64,000 nucleotides of DNA from Branchiostoma floridae (taxonomy: Eukaryota > Chordata > Leptocardii > Amphioxiformes > Branchiostomatidae): contig NC_049985.1 in the NCBI RefSeq assembly GCF_000003815.2, positions 5,776,929-5,840,928 of the forward strand, read 5' to 3'. A program made the translations under genes and the position numbers. Below the pieces are notes generated by a model. That model was not told the origin of the DNA and made no database searches. It saw nothing but the letters and a program-made list of their open reading frames with translations. This document shows, in pieces, positions 23,401-34,200 of the stretch (position 1 is the stretch's first letter; the number at the start of each line of letters is the position of its first letter).

Positions 23401-24550
23401 GCCATGCGCCAACTGTCCACCAGTCTTGACGCCTTGAAGCACGACCTGCACAAGGAGCAAAGTCGGACCGCCGCCTTGGAGCAGCGTCTTCACGAGATGG
23501 GTAAGACGCCAAGTGGGCTTTTTTAGTTGTTGTATTTACTAATTGTGATGGCAACGCCATTCGTACAATAGCAAAAAAGGCTACCATTACTCCATTGAAT
23601 GATACTATTTACCTTATCGATATTTCATGAGCCTCCAGGATTGTTTGCATTAATGGATAAAGTACATGTTGTTGCGTTGCTTATCATATTATTTCGTTCA
23701 TCAATAATGTCCCTACGTGTGCACATATGCCTGTAGTCATGTTTTAACGTAGTGTTTCTGCAACTCATATCATTAACTACAGTCAAACCTGTATTAGGGG
23801 CCACCTCTACAGAGGGGCCACCTGTCCATAGTGGCCACTTTTTGTCGGCCCCTTGGGTATTTTATCTACAAGTTACCACCTCTATACAGAGGCCACCTGT
23901 CTATAGTGGCCAAATTTGTCTGGTCCCTTGAGTGGCCGCTATAGACAGGTTTGACTGTACTTATGCTGGTATTGACTAAAACCACACAACCTAATGGAAG
24001 ACATGGCCTTCTGATGAAGTAAATGTAATCATTTCTTAGTGATAGAGTTTTAGAACATTTCTGATATCACCAATATCTTTCCCTACGCGTGTTGGTAACT
24101 TCCTGTTTTTCAGCATCTTGTCCTGAAGGTTACACGATGAGGTTGGGAATCTGCTACAAGGCTTTTGACACACGTAAGACCTGGAACGAAGCGGCCGCGG
24201 CCTGTGGTGAAGACGGCGGCACCCTCACCATGCCCCGAGACACTGAGACCAACGCCTTCCTGATCTCCTTGTACAAGTCCGTGAGCGACAGTATGAACTT
24301 CTTGTTTGGACTGCACGATCGGCGCGAGGAGGGACTTTTTGAGTGGGTGGATGGTTCTGCACTTGGCACGTACAACTCCTGGGGTCCGAGAGAGCCAAAC
24401 AACGCTGGGGGCTTCGAAGATTGCGTTCGTTACCATAACGACAAGTGGAACGACGGCAGATGCGACTACTGGCCGGCTGGCTTCATATGCCATTCTGTCC
24501 CAGGTATTTCTTGTAAACGTCCAATTTCCCGAAATTCTTCCATTTGGTAA
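20406..24550 (+). CDS. Type II membrane C-type lectin with repetitive coiled-coil stalk
   Basis: Five exons with GT-AG borders join in frame to 429 codons: 20406-20445 (start MPGGQQQSQTGDT), 21299-21391, 22641-22786, 22927-23500 and 24114-24550. Reading through the last potential donor gives a TAA stop at 24548. The cytoplasmic tail is Gln/Thr-rich and about 75 residues long. One hydrophobic segment (ITGGIAVLLSLVAVGFAPLT) follows a basic SHK, predicting a type II orientation. The fourth exon is an 11-unit coiled coil (LSTTVDALKRDQDDM). The last exon is a C-type lectin domain from CPEGY to FICHSVPG, with four family cysteines (CYKAF, AACGED, EDCVRY, FICHS), an EPN motif (usually mannose-type, calcium-dependent) and WND. 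Expected role: cell-surface carbohydrate or pathogen recognition, probably as a coiled-coil oligomer. Sugar specificity is inferred from EPN only. The gene lies between two copies of a segmental duplication. Confidence 0.88.
21747..22175 (-). other. Unexplained 142-codon open frame inside a lectin intron
   Basis: An uninterrupted minus-strand frame (starts MGLPETQDLMPWHK) lies in the second lectin intron. I recognise no domain. The plus strand here has repeated CGTACGAC or GTCGTACA motifs reminiscent of transposon remnants, so the frame may be incidental or part of a decayed element. Confidence 0.2.
22452..22589. mobile_element. Foldback element, 138 bp
   Basis: The left arm CTGTAATTTCCAACACAAAA and the right arm TTTTGTGTTGGAAATTACAG are perfect inverses. 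Pairing continues inward through AGTCC and CTGCCCAGCTC or GAGTTGGACAG. The whole piece folds into one long hairpin just upstream of the lectin membrane-segment exon. Confidence 0.85.
22927..23440 (+). repeat. Coding tandem repeat, 51- and 42-bp units (coiled-coil stalk)
   Basis: Eleven units of TGTCCACCACTGTTGACGCC type, each encoding STTVDALKRDQDDM, are joined either directly (14 residues, 42 bp) or through an added RQL linker (17 residues, 51 bp). Because 14 is two heptads and 17 is two heptads plus three, the long units insert stutters into the coiled coil. High identity between units suggests copy number may vary between alleles. Confidence 0.9.
23778..23959. mobile_element. MITE with TACAGTCAAACCTGT ends
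   Basis: Perfect 15-bp inverted ends (TACAGTCAAACCTGT and ACAGGTTTGACTGTA) enclose repeated CTATAGTGGCCA motifs. Degenerate relatives occur at 2185-2225, 6840-6980 and 7290-7370. It lies in the intron before the lectin-domain exon. Confidence 0.85.
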
Positions 24551-24601
24551 ACAAGGCACAGCCAAAGTATCCTTCAGCACACAAGACCACCATTACTCTC
24601 A

Positions 24602-24628
24602 TTATGATGATGATGATGATGATGATGG
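24602..24628. repeat. (GAT)n microsatellite
   Basis: Eight or so successive GAT units, just after the lectin stop codon in the probable 3' untranslated region. Confidence 0.85.
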
Positions 24629-24970
24629 CTGTTTCTTCGTATCCAAAGCTCAGTGGGAAGGTTGTCCTCGGCCTCCTCTGTACGCTTTCATGAATGTGGC
24701 TGTGCAGACCAATCCTCGATCTGCACCTCCGGGTGCAGGATGGACAAGTGAAGCCCTGTGCAGATGATGGCTGGTCGGCTACAGCTTTCCCGAGCCGCCT
24801 TCTCCTCTCCTCAGCTCTCTCTCTCCGAGCTGCCTCGAAACTTTCAGCTCAGGACTCTCTTGGACTCTGCTCTCCAGGCTTGTCTGTCAGTGTCAGTGGC
24901 AATGATTTCCCATTCCTTAACTCGTATGCCAGCAGAGCTGAGTTGATGTAAATTAAATCTCATTATAAAC

Positions 24971-25253
24971 CATCCTTACACCGGAGCAGTGCAGCCCTGT
25001 ACAACAGCATGGCCCTGTCGAAGCTTGGTACATCTTTGTGGTGTTTTCCCTTCTCCAAGTTCACGTCTCCCAGACTTTTCAGGACCCCCAGTTCCATACA
25101 CCTGTCCATGTTTGCCATGGCGTCCAGCAGGGCACGGAGGTAGTCTTTCTCGGTACGCACCAGCCCGACTCTCCTGGCCTTGGCGTCGACATCGCGAAGT
25201 TTCTCACAGACCCTCAACATTTTGAACACTGAATGCTTCTGTAAGGAAATCAT
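24971..25253 (-). pseudogene. Truncated TPR-gene exon copy
   Basis: The frame reads [20 protein letters not shown] and continues through [14 protein letters not shown] to [12 protein letters not shown], closely matching exon 18586-17862. It stops at the edge of the duplicated block right after RCKD, so about two thirds of the exon is missing. One extra A in the AAAATG run near 25222 shifts the frame relative to the intact exon after its splice acceptor. It is best read as a duplication fragment, not a functional gene, although the sequence is little decayed and therefore young. Confidence 0.75.
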
Positions 25254-25644
25254 TTCGGTATGATTAAATCTTGACTTCGACCACTTCTTGTGCGTCTTTC
25301 CTTGTACTTATCAAGTTGTAGGCATGCGCATGGTAGCGGTACAGACATTTCCGGGTACGCGTTGAACTTGTTCCAAGTTAATTACATCATCTTCTGAAAC
25401 TGGACAAATAACAAGCAGAAGGCCAAATATAGAAGTCAGCTTGCTACAACGTCTCTTAAAAAGCTACGGTAACGGTAACCTAATTCCAAGCAGATGTTGA
25501 ATGAAGAACGTCAGGTTTCACCAGTTTCATCGATGAGGAGAGGAATCAAGCGAAAGTAACAAAACGTGTAACAACTTGAGAATCTTATTGTACAAAGGCT
25601 GAGATGAGGCAATATGTAGACAGAACGTTAAACAGTAATTTGTA

Positions 25645-25651
25645 TTATATA

Positions 25652-25691
<40 letters not shown>

Positions 25692-25700
25692 CGTATATAT
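25645..25700. repeat. (AT)n/(ATGT)n microsatellite
   Basis: A run of alternating AT with scattered G and C, present in the right segmental duplicate and absent from the left. Confidence 0.9.
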
Positions 25701-26043
25701 GTATATACTTATATAAATACAGCCGTTTTAACAACTGATGTTTAGCTTATATAAATCTCTAACGTTAAAAGTTCATTCTCTTTCCATAGCACCACATGAA
25801 CAGTCAACACCATACAACATATGAAAAGTGCAAGGCACTCTTTCAAAGGACGGAAAATGTTCTACAGAATAATTGATTCTCAACAAATCACTGAAAAAAA
25901 CACACACATAAGACAGAAATAACGTTACAAATACCAAGCGACAACAATGGTGAAACTCACAAAACTCCGCCAAATATGTTCAAATCATGTAACACCTGCT
26001 TGGCGATCACCTTCCTGATTGGACGAACTATTCAATTGAATTT

Positions 26044-26250
26044 ATTACTGTAAATCTTGATTTGTTCACGATAATTTTTATTTTTGCGGTAACTTCACGC
26101 GAATTCGCGTTTCCAATGTAACACTTTTACTGCCTTTTATCTGTCTTACATACATAACTGTTTCGACCACGAACACCAAACGCTAAAACCTCAGTTCACC
26201 TTCTACAGCGAAACCAAAGTCCCTGATGAAATATAGTGATTTACTGTAAT
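26044..26250. mobile_element. MITE copy carried by the segmental duplication
   Basis: Ends ATTACTGTAAATC and GATTTACTGTAAT. It sits at the same relative position as 19344-19555 in the left duplicate. Confidence 0.7.
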
Positions 26251-26718
26251 TCAAATTTTGAATAAGGCCATGTTAATGTCATTATATGGATGAATCACAA
26301 AACTGATGCGAGCGTGCAAATAAAAAAAGTTTGGCAAAAAAAACAACGTTGCCTTCATTATGAAATCTAAGTGGTCAGGAAGGTTGAACAAATGATTAAA
26401 GACACAGAGTATGTTATACCGAACAATAAATTCTGTATTGTATTTATTTATTTATTAAATCTCTTGTTGGGTCGTCCCTTCAGTTTTCGAGAAACTGATT
26501 TCCGTTGTTGTTCTTTCATGTCTTCTTTTTTGACCTTGGAATTCTATGACATACGTTTCCCGATATTTCTTTGCAATCTACGGCATGCATTTGATCATTT
26601 TGCAGTTGCTTTGTACGATTTACAGTATAGTTGAAAAGTTTTATTTCATTTTAGGAGACGGTTGAAAATTGATGCGCGCGTGGACGTCATCCATATAACT
26701 TGTCAATCAAATTAACAG

Positions 26719-26889
26719 GTGTTAGATAATGAGGTATCCCGTGGGCCATTGCGCAAATTCCCCGCCATTTTCAGTTCTTCTCGTAGCCTGACGTGTTCGG
26801 CAGGACCTAGTCTCAGAGCCTACGGCGCTTGGGGATTTTTGTGTGATTACTTTTGGATTCATTGCGGCTTTGTAGAAAACAGGGTAAGT
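26719..26889. promoter_or_regulatory. Possible promoter / untranslated first exon
   Basis: A GC-richer island (about 26745-26870) contains GCCATTTTCAG, an inverted AAAATGGC motif common near animal start sites. On the plus strand the stretch ends at a strong donor (GAAAACAGG followed by GTAAGT at 26884). It could be a non-coding first exon on the plus strand or a start region for the minus strand. There is no direct support beyond these signals. Confidence 0.2.
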
Positions 26890-27579
26890 ACAGACATCAT
26901 TTATTTGCCTATTCAACACGGTGTAAACGTCAGTAACACATCCTCAAAGAGAACCGAAGACAAAGAAACCTCCGAGTAACTATTATAAATGCTATGTCTA
27001 AACCATGCCTAGGCCGTGATAACGCACGGCACCGGTGCCCGTAAGTATAACACTGGCATCCATTAAAAATACCCTCGAAACGAGCTTAGTAAGAGTAACG
27101 TAAGTTTATACTTTTCAAGCAGGGCCCGGTAGAACTCGGGAGAGTAATGGGAATTCATTTTTTGCAACATCTGGAAGGTAATAAACAAGGAGGCCTGACA
27201 GCAAGTAAAATTTCAGCAGTGCACCTCTCAAATACAGGAATGAATGACATGTTGGCTGTGGGAAACAATGGAGAGCAAGTCCCAACAAGAAAATTTTCTT
27301 AGTTTATTTCACTTTGGACCAATGCAATGATGATGACGGGTTTTATTCAAACGACACAGCATACAAACATACAATCCTCATAGCACTGCCCAAAGGCTGA
27401 ATTGACAGGCTGTTTTACAATTAAAATGAAAATTCTGTTAAAAACTATTCGCACATTGTCATCATAAGCAAGTTAATTTACACAATGCCATCTCTGTATG
27501 TTGGGGATCTCCATAGGGAGCGTGCGTTAAGTTCTGCATACTTCATGTCGTGTCTGGGCGTCAGTGGTCAATGAATAGA

Positions 27580-27871
27580 AAGAAATATTATCATGCAGTT
27601 GAACCCTAGGCAATCCCGACACAATCATCCAAATTCATATAAACCCATTAAGACAAATAAAGACTGCCTCAAATATTCATTTTTCCCAAGAACTGCCACC
27701 GATTGGAATACTTTACCATACTCTACCACACTTCAAGCTAACCCCACTAAGTTTAAGGAAGAGGCATTACAACATCTAAGGAACAGCCAATAACACAACA
27801 GCACTACGCCCTGTGTGGTTTGCCCCAACAAACTAGGGGTGTTGCACAGTACAAGAACAAGAACAAGAAGA
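27580..27871 (+). mobile_element. 5'-truncated non-LTR retrotransposon (CR1/L2-type reverse transcriptase C-terminus)
   Basis: The frame to the TAA at 27791-27793 ends with KYSFFPRTATDWNTLPYSTT, followed by FKEEALQHL. The F-FPRT-x-DWN-LP signature is the hallmark C-terminal end of reverse transcriptases of CR1/L2/Jockey-like elements. About 80 bp of 3' sequence and an (AAGAAC)n tail follow. The rest of the element, including the catalytic domain, is absent, as is usual for 5'-truncated insertions. The left border is approximate. Confidence 0.85.
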
Positions 27872-28213
27872 ACGTCATGAACACATTTCTGGCAAAACTT
27901 GAGATTTCCAGCCATCAGAGTTCACACCAGCAGTCTGAAAAAGATGCTCGAATCAAATAAATTTAAAGTGGCCGCCATATATCCTGGACAAAATAATTTG
28001 TGCAATTCATACCCTTTTTTTTTTACTTCCTGCATGTCAGCATGTTTTCTTTTTCCTTTCATCCACTTAGTCAATGATGAACCAATCAATGATCTTGATT
28101 TATTTACTAATAGACTCATTTTATTTAGACATTGTCTCGGCAAGTTACCAAAAGTAATTTTCATTCATATATTAACTTATATTCATTCCCTCTATTCTTC
28201 CTTCCGGACGAAG

Positions 28214-31200
28214 ATGGCACAGCAAGGAGCACAGCAAGTCCCTCCCGTGGCTATCATCGTGGCACATCAGATGGCAGTAAGTTCACCTTCGTTTGATAAA
28301 CTTCTAGTTGGTGCTTTATTAACACTGTTTCCTTGGTAAAGCCTACATGTACGTCACATCTCCAAACTGAACCCGGCTAGGCAGCTTTCGGGAATGAAAA
28401 GTATGGTATAAAAGATGCCAAACTACACAAGATGTAAAGAGAATAGCCATGGCCATTATTTGTGTATGTTATCTATGTACATCATGTATGTTGCACATAG
28501 ATTTCTGTTTTCCGTTTCCACAAACAACCCGGCCAGGCCCCGGTATGGAAATATGAGGTTAGCCTATTAAGCAGGCTGTCTCTAGCTTGAAATTTTTGTC
28601 TTTCGCCGCCCTTCGGCGGCGAAAGGCAATCAGACTGATATTAGATTGCTGTCCGTCCGTCCGTCCGTCCGTCCGTCCGGGTCGACCATGCCATACCGTG
28701 CTAGCGAGATATTCTACCCTGCAGATTCGATGGTATTGCCAAAGGCCATGCAAGTACTAGTATGTATGACATACGTATCGGCCTGCCATGAATGTGCTGC
28801 TTGGTTTATGCATGGCTTATTAGCAGGAATAAAGGACCTGTAATGTGCCCTGCACAACGTATTTGTAGACGTCTATTCAACCAAAGACCTCCGCGATTCA
28901 ACTTGTACTATATCTGCAAGGTAAAGAGAAAACATTTAAGGTATCTTTGCGTACGTGTATTCGATGGATATCAGTCACACTTCGTTTCTCTTAGTGAACG
29001 CGGCGCGTACGAAAGGGTCCAAACGTTGTGGTGTCTTTCCTCCCAGTAGGTAGGGGTAGGTTGGACCTTATGATTTATAATAGGCGGTCGAGAAACACTG
29101 GGCAAGTTCCAAGGACGTTATCGTCCTTGGCAAGTTCAGAGCATAACAACGTTACAATGCCAGCAGTTGAAGGAAATCTTCATCTCACAATCTGTCACTA
29201 CCACACGGCAATATTGCAAAGTAATTGTGGAATATAGCGTTTTTTGTGTGCGTAGAAATGTAAAAGAAATTTTCTTTGACACGGGTGGGCGCAAAGCATC
29301 ATGGGGCAGCAAAGAAAGTAGATAGCGGGGAACCCCCTACAGCTGTAGGATCAACCAATCAGAGGTGCGTATTGCGATCACGTGCACGTCTTAGCTAGCT
29401 GCAAGCGTAAAAAATCCTGGGCGGGCAGTCTTCAATCCCAGTGTCAAAGATATTTCCACGGCTTGCGGAGCTAGCGGCAATGCGAAAAAAATCCTCGGCT
29501 TGCGCTGAGGAACTGGGCGGGCAGTCTTCAGTCCCAATGCCGTCGACTGGACAGCAGCGAGCACGTCGCTAGCTCGTGAAACACACAATGACGTAATTGC
29601 TGTTTGTTTCACCATGTTTCACTCTTTTGTCACGTAGGTGCAATATTTGCTTTCACCCTTCCATATTTACATGGGAACAATGCGAATCCGGGTGACACAT
29701 TTTCACCGTGTTTCACCAACATTCACCCATTATGTGCCATTTTCACCGTACGCCGTGTGGTAATGATCAAGGAGGTTAAAAAGAGATGGTAGTTGCAATG
29801 GAAAGAGATCCTAAAATCTTCCTAAACTTCAACCTACACAAGAACAGCATCGGCTGTCCCGACATAGACAGGAGAAAAGCAAGGTAAGGGGTGGACACAA
29901 TAAACTATACAGCAAAATATGACTTTTAGCAAGGAGGTTAACCTCCTTGCTTTTAGTCCTTCTTTAACCTCCTTGCTTTTAGTCTTCAGATGCGCCATAT
30001 GCATGACGGGTAAAATGTTGATTTGTACCTGTTTTTACAGATTTCATGTTTTTAAGAAACTGACAAATGTCGTAAGTATTGTCCAAAATTTAACATTATT
30101 TGGCAAATATCCACAATACTTGTTGTAGCATTCTAAAGCTATGAAAACTTCATAACTAAATAAAATGATAACATGCTCTTGGCCACAAAAGAAGTGACCA
30201 ACAGTAATTATATTGTCTGGCTATGTTACATTTGCTATTTGACCTGAAGTCCAAATTTCTGGAGAATCATTATTTGTTTGATTGTTTGGTTGTTTGGAGG
30301 TTTGGTTGTTGAACCTCATATTTAAAACAAGGAGAGTTTTCGGTTTTTACAGTGTATAGGTTAGTTCCAGTGCCACAAAGCCTGTGTCTACATCAAACAT
30401 GTGTCTAGTTGTAACATATTTTGATTACCCCACAACTCGCTCATTTTTGCATCCCCTTTCCTTACAGAGAGAGCATTAAGCAGGTAGCTAAGCTGTTGGT
30501 GCAGATCCATGCCTTGGACCACGCCCTGCAGGTCGCCAGAGAACACAGCCTCAAGGATCTCAAACAGATGGTTGTCGGGCGGTAGCACATGGTTACCACA
30601 CAGGATACTATACATCCTTCAGAAACTTGGGAACATGGGCTTTCAAAAAACTTACCACCTGTAGCTTTTACACTGGTCAGCTTGTGGTCATCTCATATGG
30701 TAAAGGATATCTAGTCCATTGTATAGTAAGTCCTTTCATGAACTAGTGATATTGAGTAGCACAAACTTAGATGGGGGAGGGGAGGACCAGGTCGGATCAA
30801 AGAAATCTCCAATTGTTTCCATCTCATGTGAACTGGGTTGACAGACATGATGTAAGATTTTGGTGTAGAAATGGCCATTGTAACAAACCTATAATTACCG
30901 GTATGTAATTTTAGTACGCCTTATTCTTATAAAGGATTCATACCTTCTGTAACATCTGGAGTCTGTACATGTTCATAGTGTGTACTGGTGCAGTCTCTCT
31001 GCTAGCAGGTAGTGAAGAAATACAATCAGAATATGATGTCCTTTCCACTTTTACATTGTACAACTCAAGTGATGGCTATCATGAGGAAATATCTGCCTTT
31101 GATCAACATTCATTGAACGGAAAAAAAGCATCCATCCTGAATCTTAGCACATTCTAATCGTGTTTGGTGAAGACTGGTGACAGTGTATAGATTGACTTGA

Positions 31201-34200
31201 GTAGGGAACTGTGAGCATTGTACATACAGGAAAGATGTGAAAGCTATATACAATGTATCTACTGAGTTTTGTGGAGGTCTACTGTCAAAAGAGTCAAATA
31301 AAACTTGATTTTTTTTTTGCATACAAAAATCGTTACCGACTGAATTTGTCACAGTTATTCTATTTATGAATCTCCTAAAGGCACAGCATCAAGTTCTCTG
31401 ACGAGGTCTTTTTTAACCTCCTTGGTGTTATTAAACAGCCGTCGGGGTCTCGCTGGCGGCGTCTCGCGTCCTCCCCAGCCATGTGGAAATTTTGGAAGGT
31501 CGGTGACCGGAGAGAGCTCGCCCGGAACGTCGCATGTATAGACAACTACTTTTGTATAGTTGCATATGTTGGAACAAATAGCAATTCATTACAGGCCTGC
31601 GATAACAAAACCTACTAGTATATTGTTTTCGTTGGCGTCCATGGGCGCCACCATTTTGTCCCAAGGGAGTGTCGCATGTTGGGAAGGGGTGTCGCGATTT
31701 TGATGTGTTATTACGATGTTACAATTTTAGGACCATATATCCGTGCACAAAATAAAGCGCTTATATACCGACGCTTTCGATCAGTCCTCTGATCCTTCTC
31801 AAGTTGAAATGACCCAGAGCCTAAGTCACGATGTGGAGAATTACCTCTATGAAATCCAGAATTGTGCAGAGATCTGACGTGGGGTGGGAGGCGGTTGCAT
31901 GTGGAAAATTGCTTACTACTCGAAATTTCAAGGGATCTTCGTGGAAGAAACTTCAACAAAAGTGTATCCCTCTTTGATATATGTAAAATACACTGACTAA
32001 TATTTTATCTAATTGATTTCAAATGAGAAGATTCCAAGCTACCCCGATGGAGTGAGTTTGTGGCCCATAACCACTGACGTAATGAATCAAAATCTCAATA
32101 ATTTTGCATTCCGAAAAGAAATGAAACGTTCCTTTCAACATACCACAATGAAACTGCATTTGCATTTTGAAACTCATTAAGTACAATTTTATTAACAGAC
32201 ACAGACCTGACAAAAATCAGTAAACTGGATGCTGCACCAATTAGAAAATGAACACATTATATCAGCAGGCATCTATACGTTTAAGGGCTTACTGGTGCAA
32301 TAAATTACGAGAACAAATTGAATAAACTTTGTACGTCAACGTACAGAACAAGTGTTGTTCACATGAACATAGGACTTTATAACACCAGTGGTAATCAGAT
32401 ACTCCACTAATTCCTTAGTAGCGAAATGGACAATTGTTTTGAGTATCGCCCCTTCAAAAGTTTTCACAGACCATCAAGTCCGGACCTGCACCTGATCCTT
32501 TGTACCTGTACCTGAATTTTCTGTTCCAGTACCCACCCCTAGTTCATACCATTGAAACTGTTCTGAAACTCATCTGGTAAAAGTTTTACCTACACAATAT
32601 AAGTAAGCGAAAGACCAGCTTTTTTTAAAAGCTCTTGTTTAAATTTCCTTCTCACTCATGTTGTTGATTTTCATTGTTACATTTGCCCTTTAAAGCTTAC
32701 AAAACTACACTTGTGTTGTTGTTGTCTCTATTATCCGCTTGTTTCGTCGGAAGATGGTCACATGTGCTGTCTTTTCTCTCTCACTGTGCTTCTTTCTCTT
32801 GTGTACTTCTCTTGCTGCTTTTTTCCAATTGGTCGGCATGCGGCACACATCTGTCGGTACACTTTCTTTCTCTCTTTTCTTCATCATCCTATGGTCTTCT
32901 CTGTCGCTTTCACATTTACACAACTACACAATAATATGTCATGAAATTCACATTTTGGGAACCAATTAGCAATGCGAAAAAATGTTTAATATGTCGGTGA
33001 ATTTTATCATTGCAGTTACTTGCATTAATCAAAGCTATATCTATTCATTTATATGTATATATATATATTGTACAACAACATTCAGTAGCTGTTTTACTTT
33101 CGAGATTATATATGCGTGTAAACTAGATCTCCTTCCTCTGTTTTAAGGTGTATGCTGAATTGAACAACTGTGTTCTTTTTATGTTTTAATGTGTGTGCTC
33201 CACCATCTTTGATTGTTTTAAGGTGTATAAGGCCACACCAATTTAATTTCTTGGTTCACGGATTCGCTCGCTCCTATTTTTTGGAAAATAAAATGAAAAT
33301 AAAAATTACCACTCAGCAAATTTTCACCATTAATGAAACCATTCACCAACTTTCTGGTGTAGCAAATTGGCCTTTATATTATAAGCTCCTTAAAGTGTGG
33401 GTACAGGTGCTGTTACTGTACAATAATAGTGTTTTTGTACTTTTTTTCAAGCTGAAAACTTTTTTTCTTTATGTTTTGGATTAGCCGTTACCTTTACCCC
33501 AACCATTTTACAATTTTTACCTTCGCCAAGAAGGTTATATTTTGGGTAGCGTGTGTGTGTTTGTATGTGTGTATGTTTCTATGTCTGTAGAAGACCACCA
33601 TAACTCAAGAACACCTGGATGGATTGTATTGATATTCGGTATGTGGGTAGGTTTGGAACTGCAGGGCAGGTTTAGTGTCAGACTTTAAGAGGGAATAACT
33701 CAAGAAAGGATTAACGGATTGTTATGATTTTTGGTATGTAGATGTCTGAAGTTATGCTAAATATAATGACATAACAATTATGCAAATTTGTATCTAATTT
33801 GCATAATTAATCATTTCATTGTGGTAAATGACAGGAAATTTTTACTTGTAGCATTTGGAAGTTATGTACAGGTGAACATCGTTGAACATCAATTATGCAA
33901 ATGAGATCCTCATTTGCATAATTTAGCAGAAAATGCGATAAAAGCCTTCTTTCTTAACATGGATTGTGTACGTCTGCTGTCTGGTGGAGGAGATGATCAG
34001 CTGATGTAATTCATGCAAATGAGAACCTTATTTGCATAATCAATGACAAACACAATTAATACAGCAGTTGTAAAGAAAGGTAGGCTTATTTGGCAAAGGT
34101 ATGGGGTCGTGGAACTCTAGTTATTTTTATTTCGCCCTCTCGCTCCATATTTTTTATGAAAAAATCCGTGAACCAAGAAATTAAATTGGTGTGGCCTAAT

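Larger units (their letters stand above)
24971..26633. repeat. Segmental duplication, right copy
   Basis: Counterpart of 18322-19910, same orientation, with an (AT)n microsatellite (about 25645-25700) expanded inside it. Its left border falls inside the TPR exon. Its right border is after the shared TTGCAG and TTTACAGTATAGT segment. Confidence 0.85.
29768..31423. repeat. Inverted repeat CAAGGAGGTTAAAAA flanking the small gene
   Basis: The left copy (29768-29782) and an inverted right copy (about 31409-31423) enclose 1.65 kb. Two further copies of the core lie inside: a 22-bp perfect palindrome at 29929-29950 and a single TTAACCTCCTTGC near 29968. Either a transposon end family or a repeated binding site. 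Confidence 0.4.

Noticed and set aside
22888-23587. Minus-strand frames of 79-172 codons over the lectin stalk
   Set aside because: Mirror frames of the coding repeat. The plus frame is fixed by splice borders and by continuity with the membrane segment and lectin domain.
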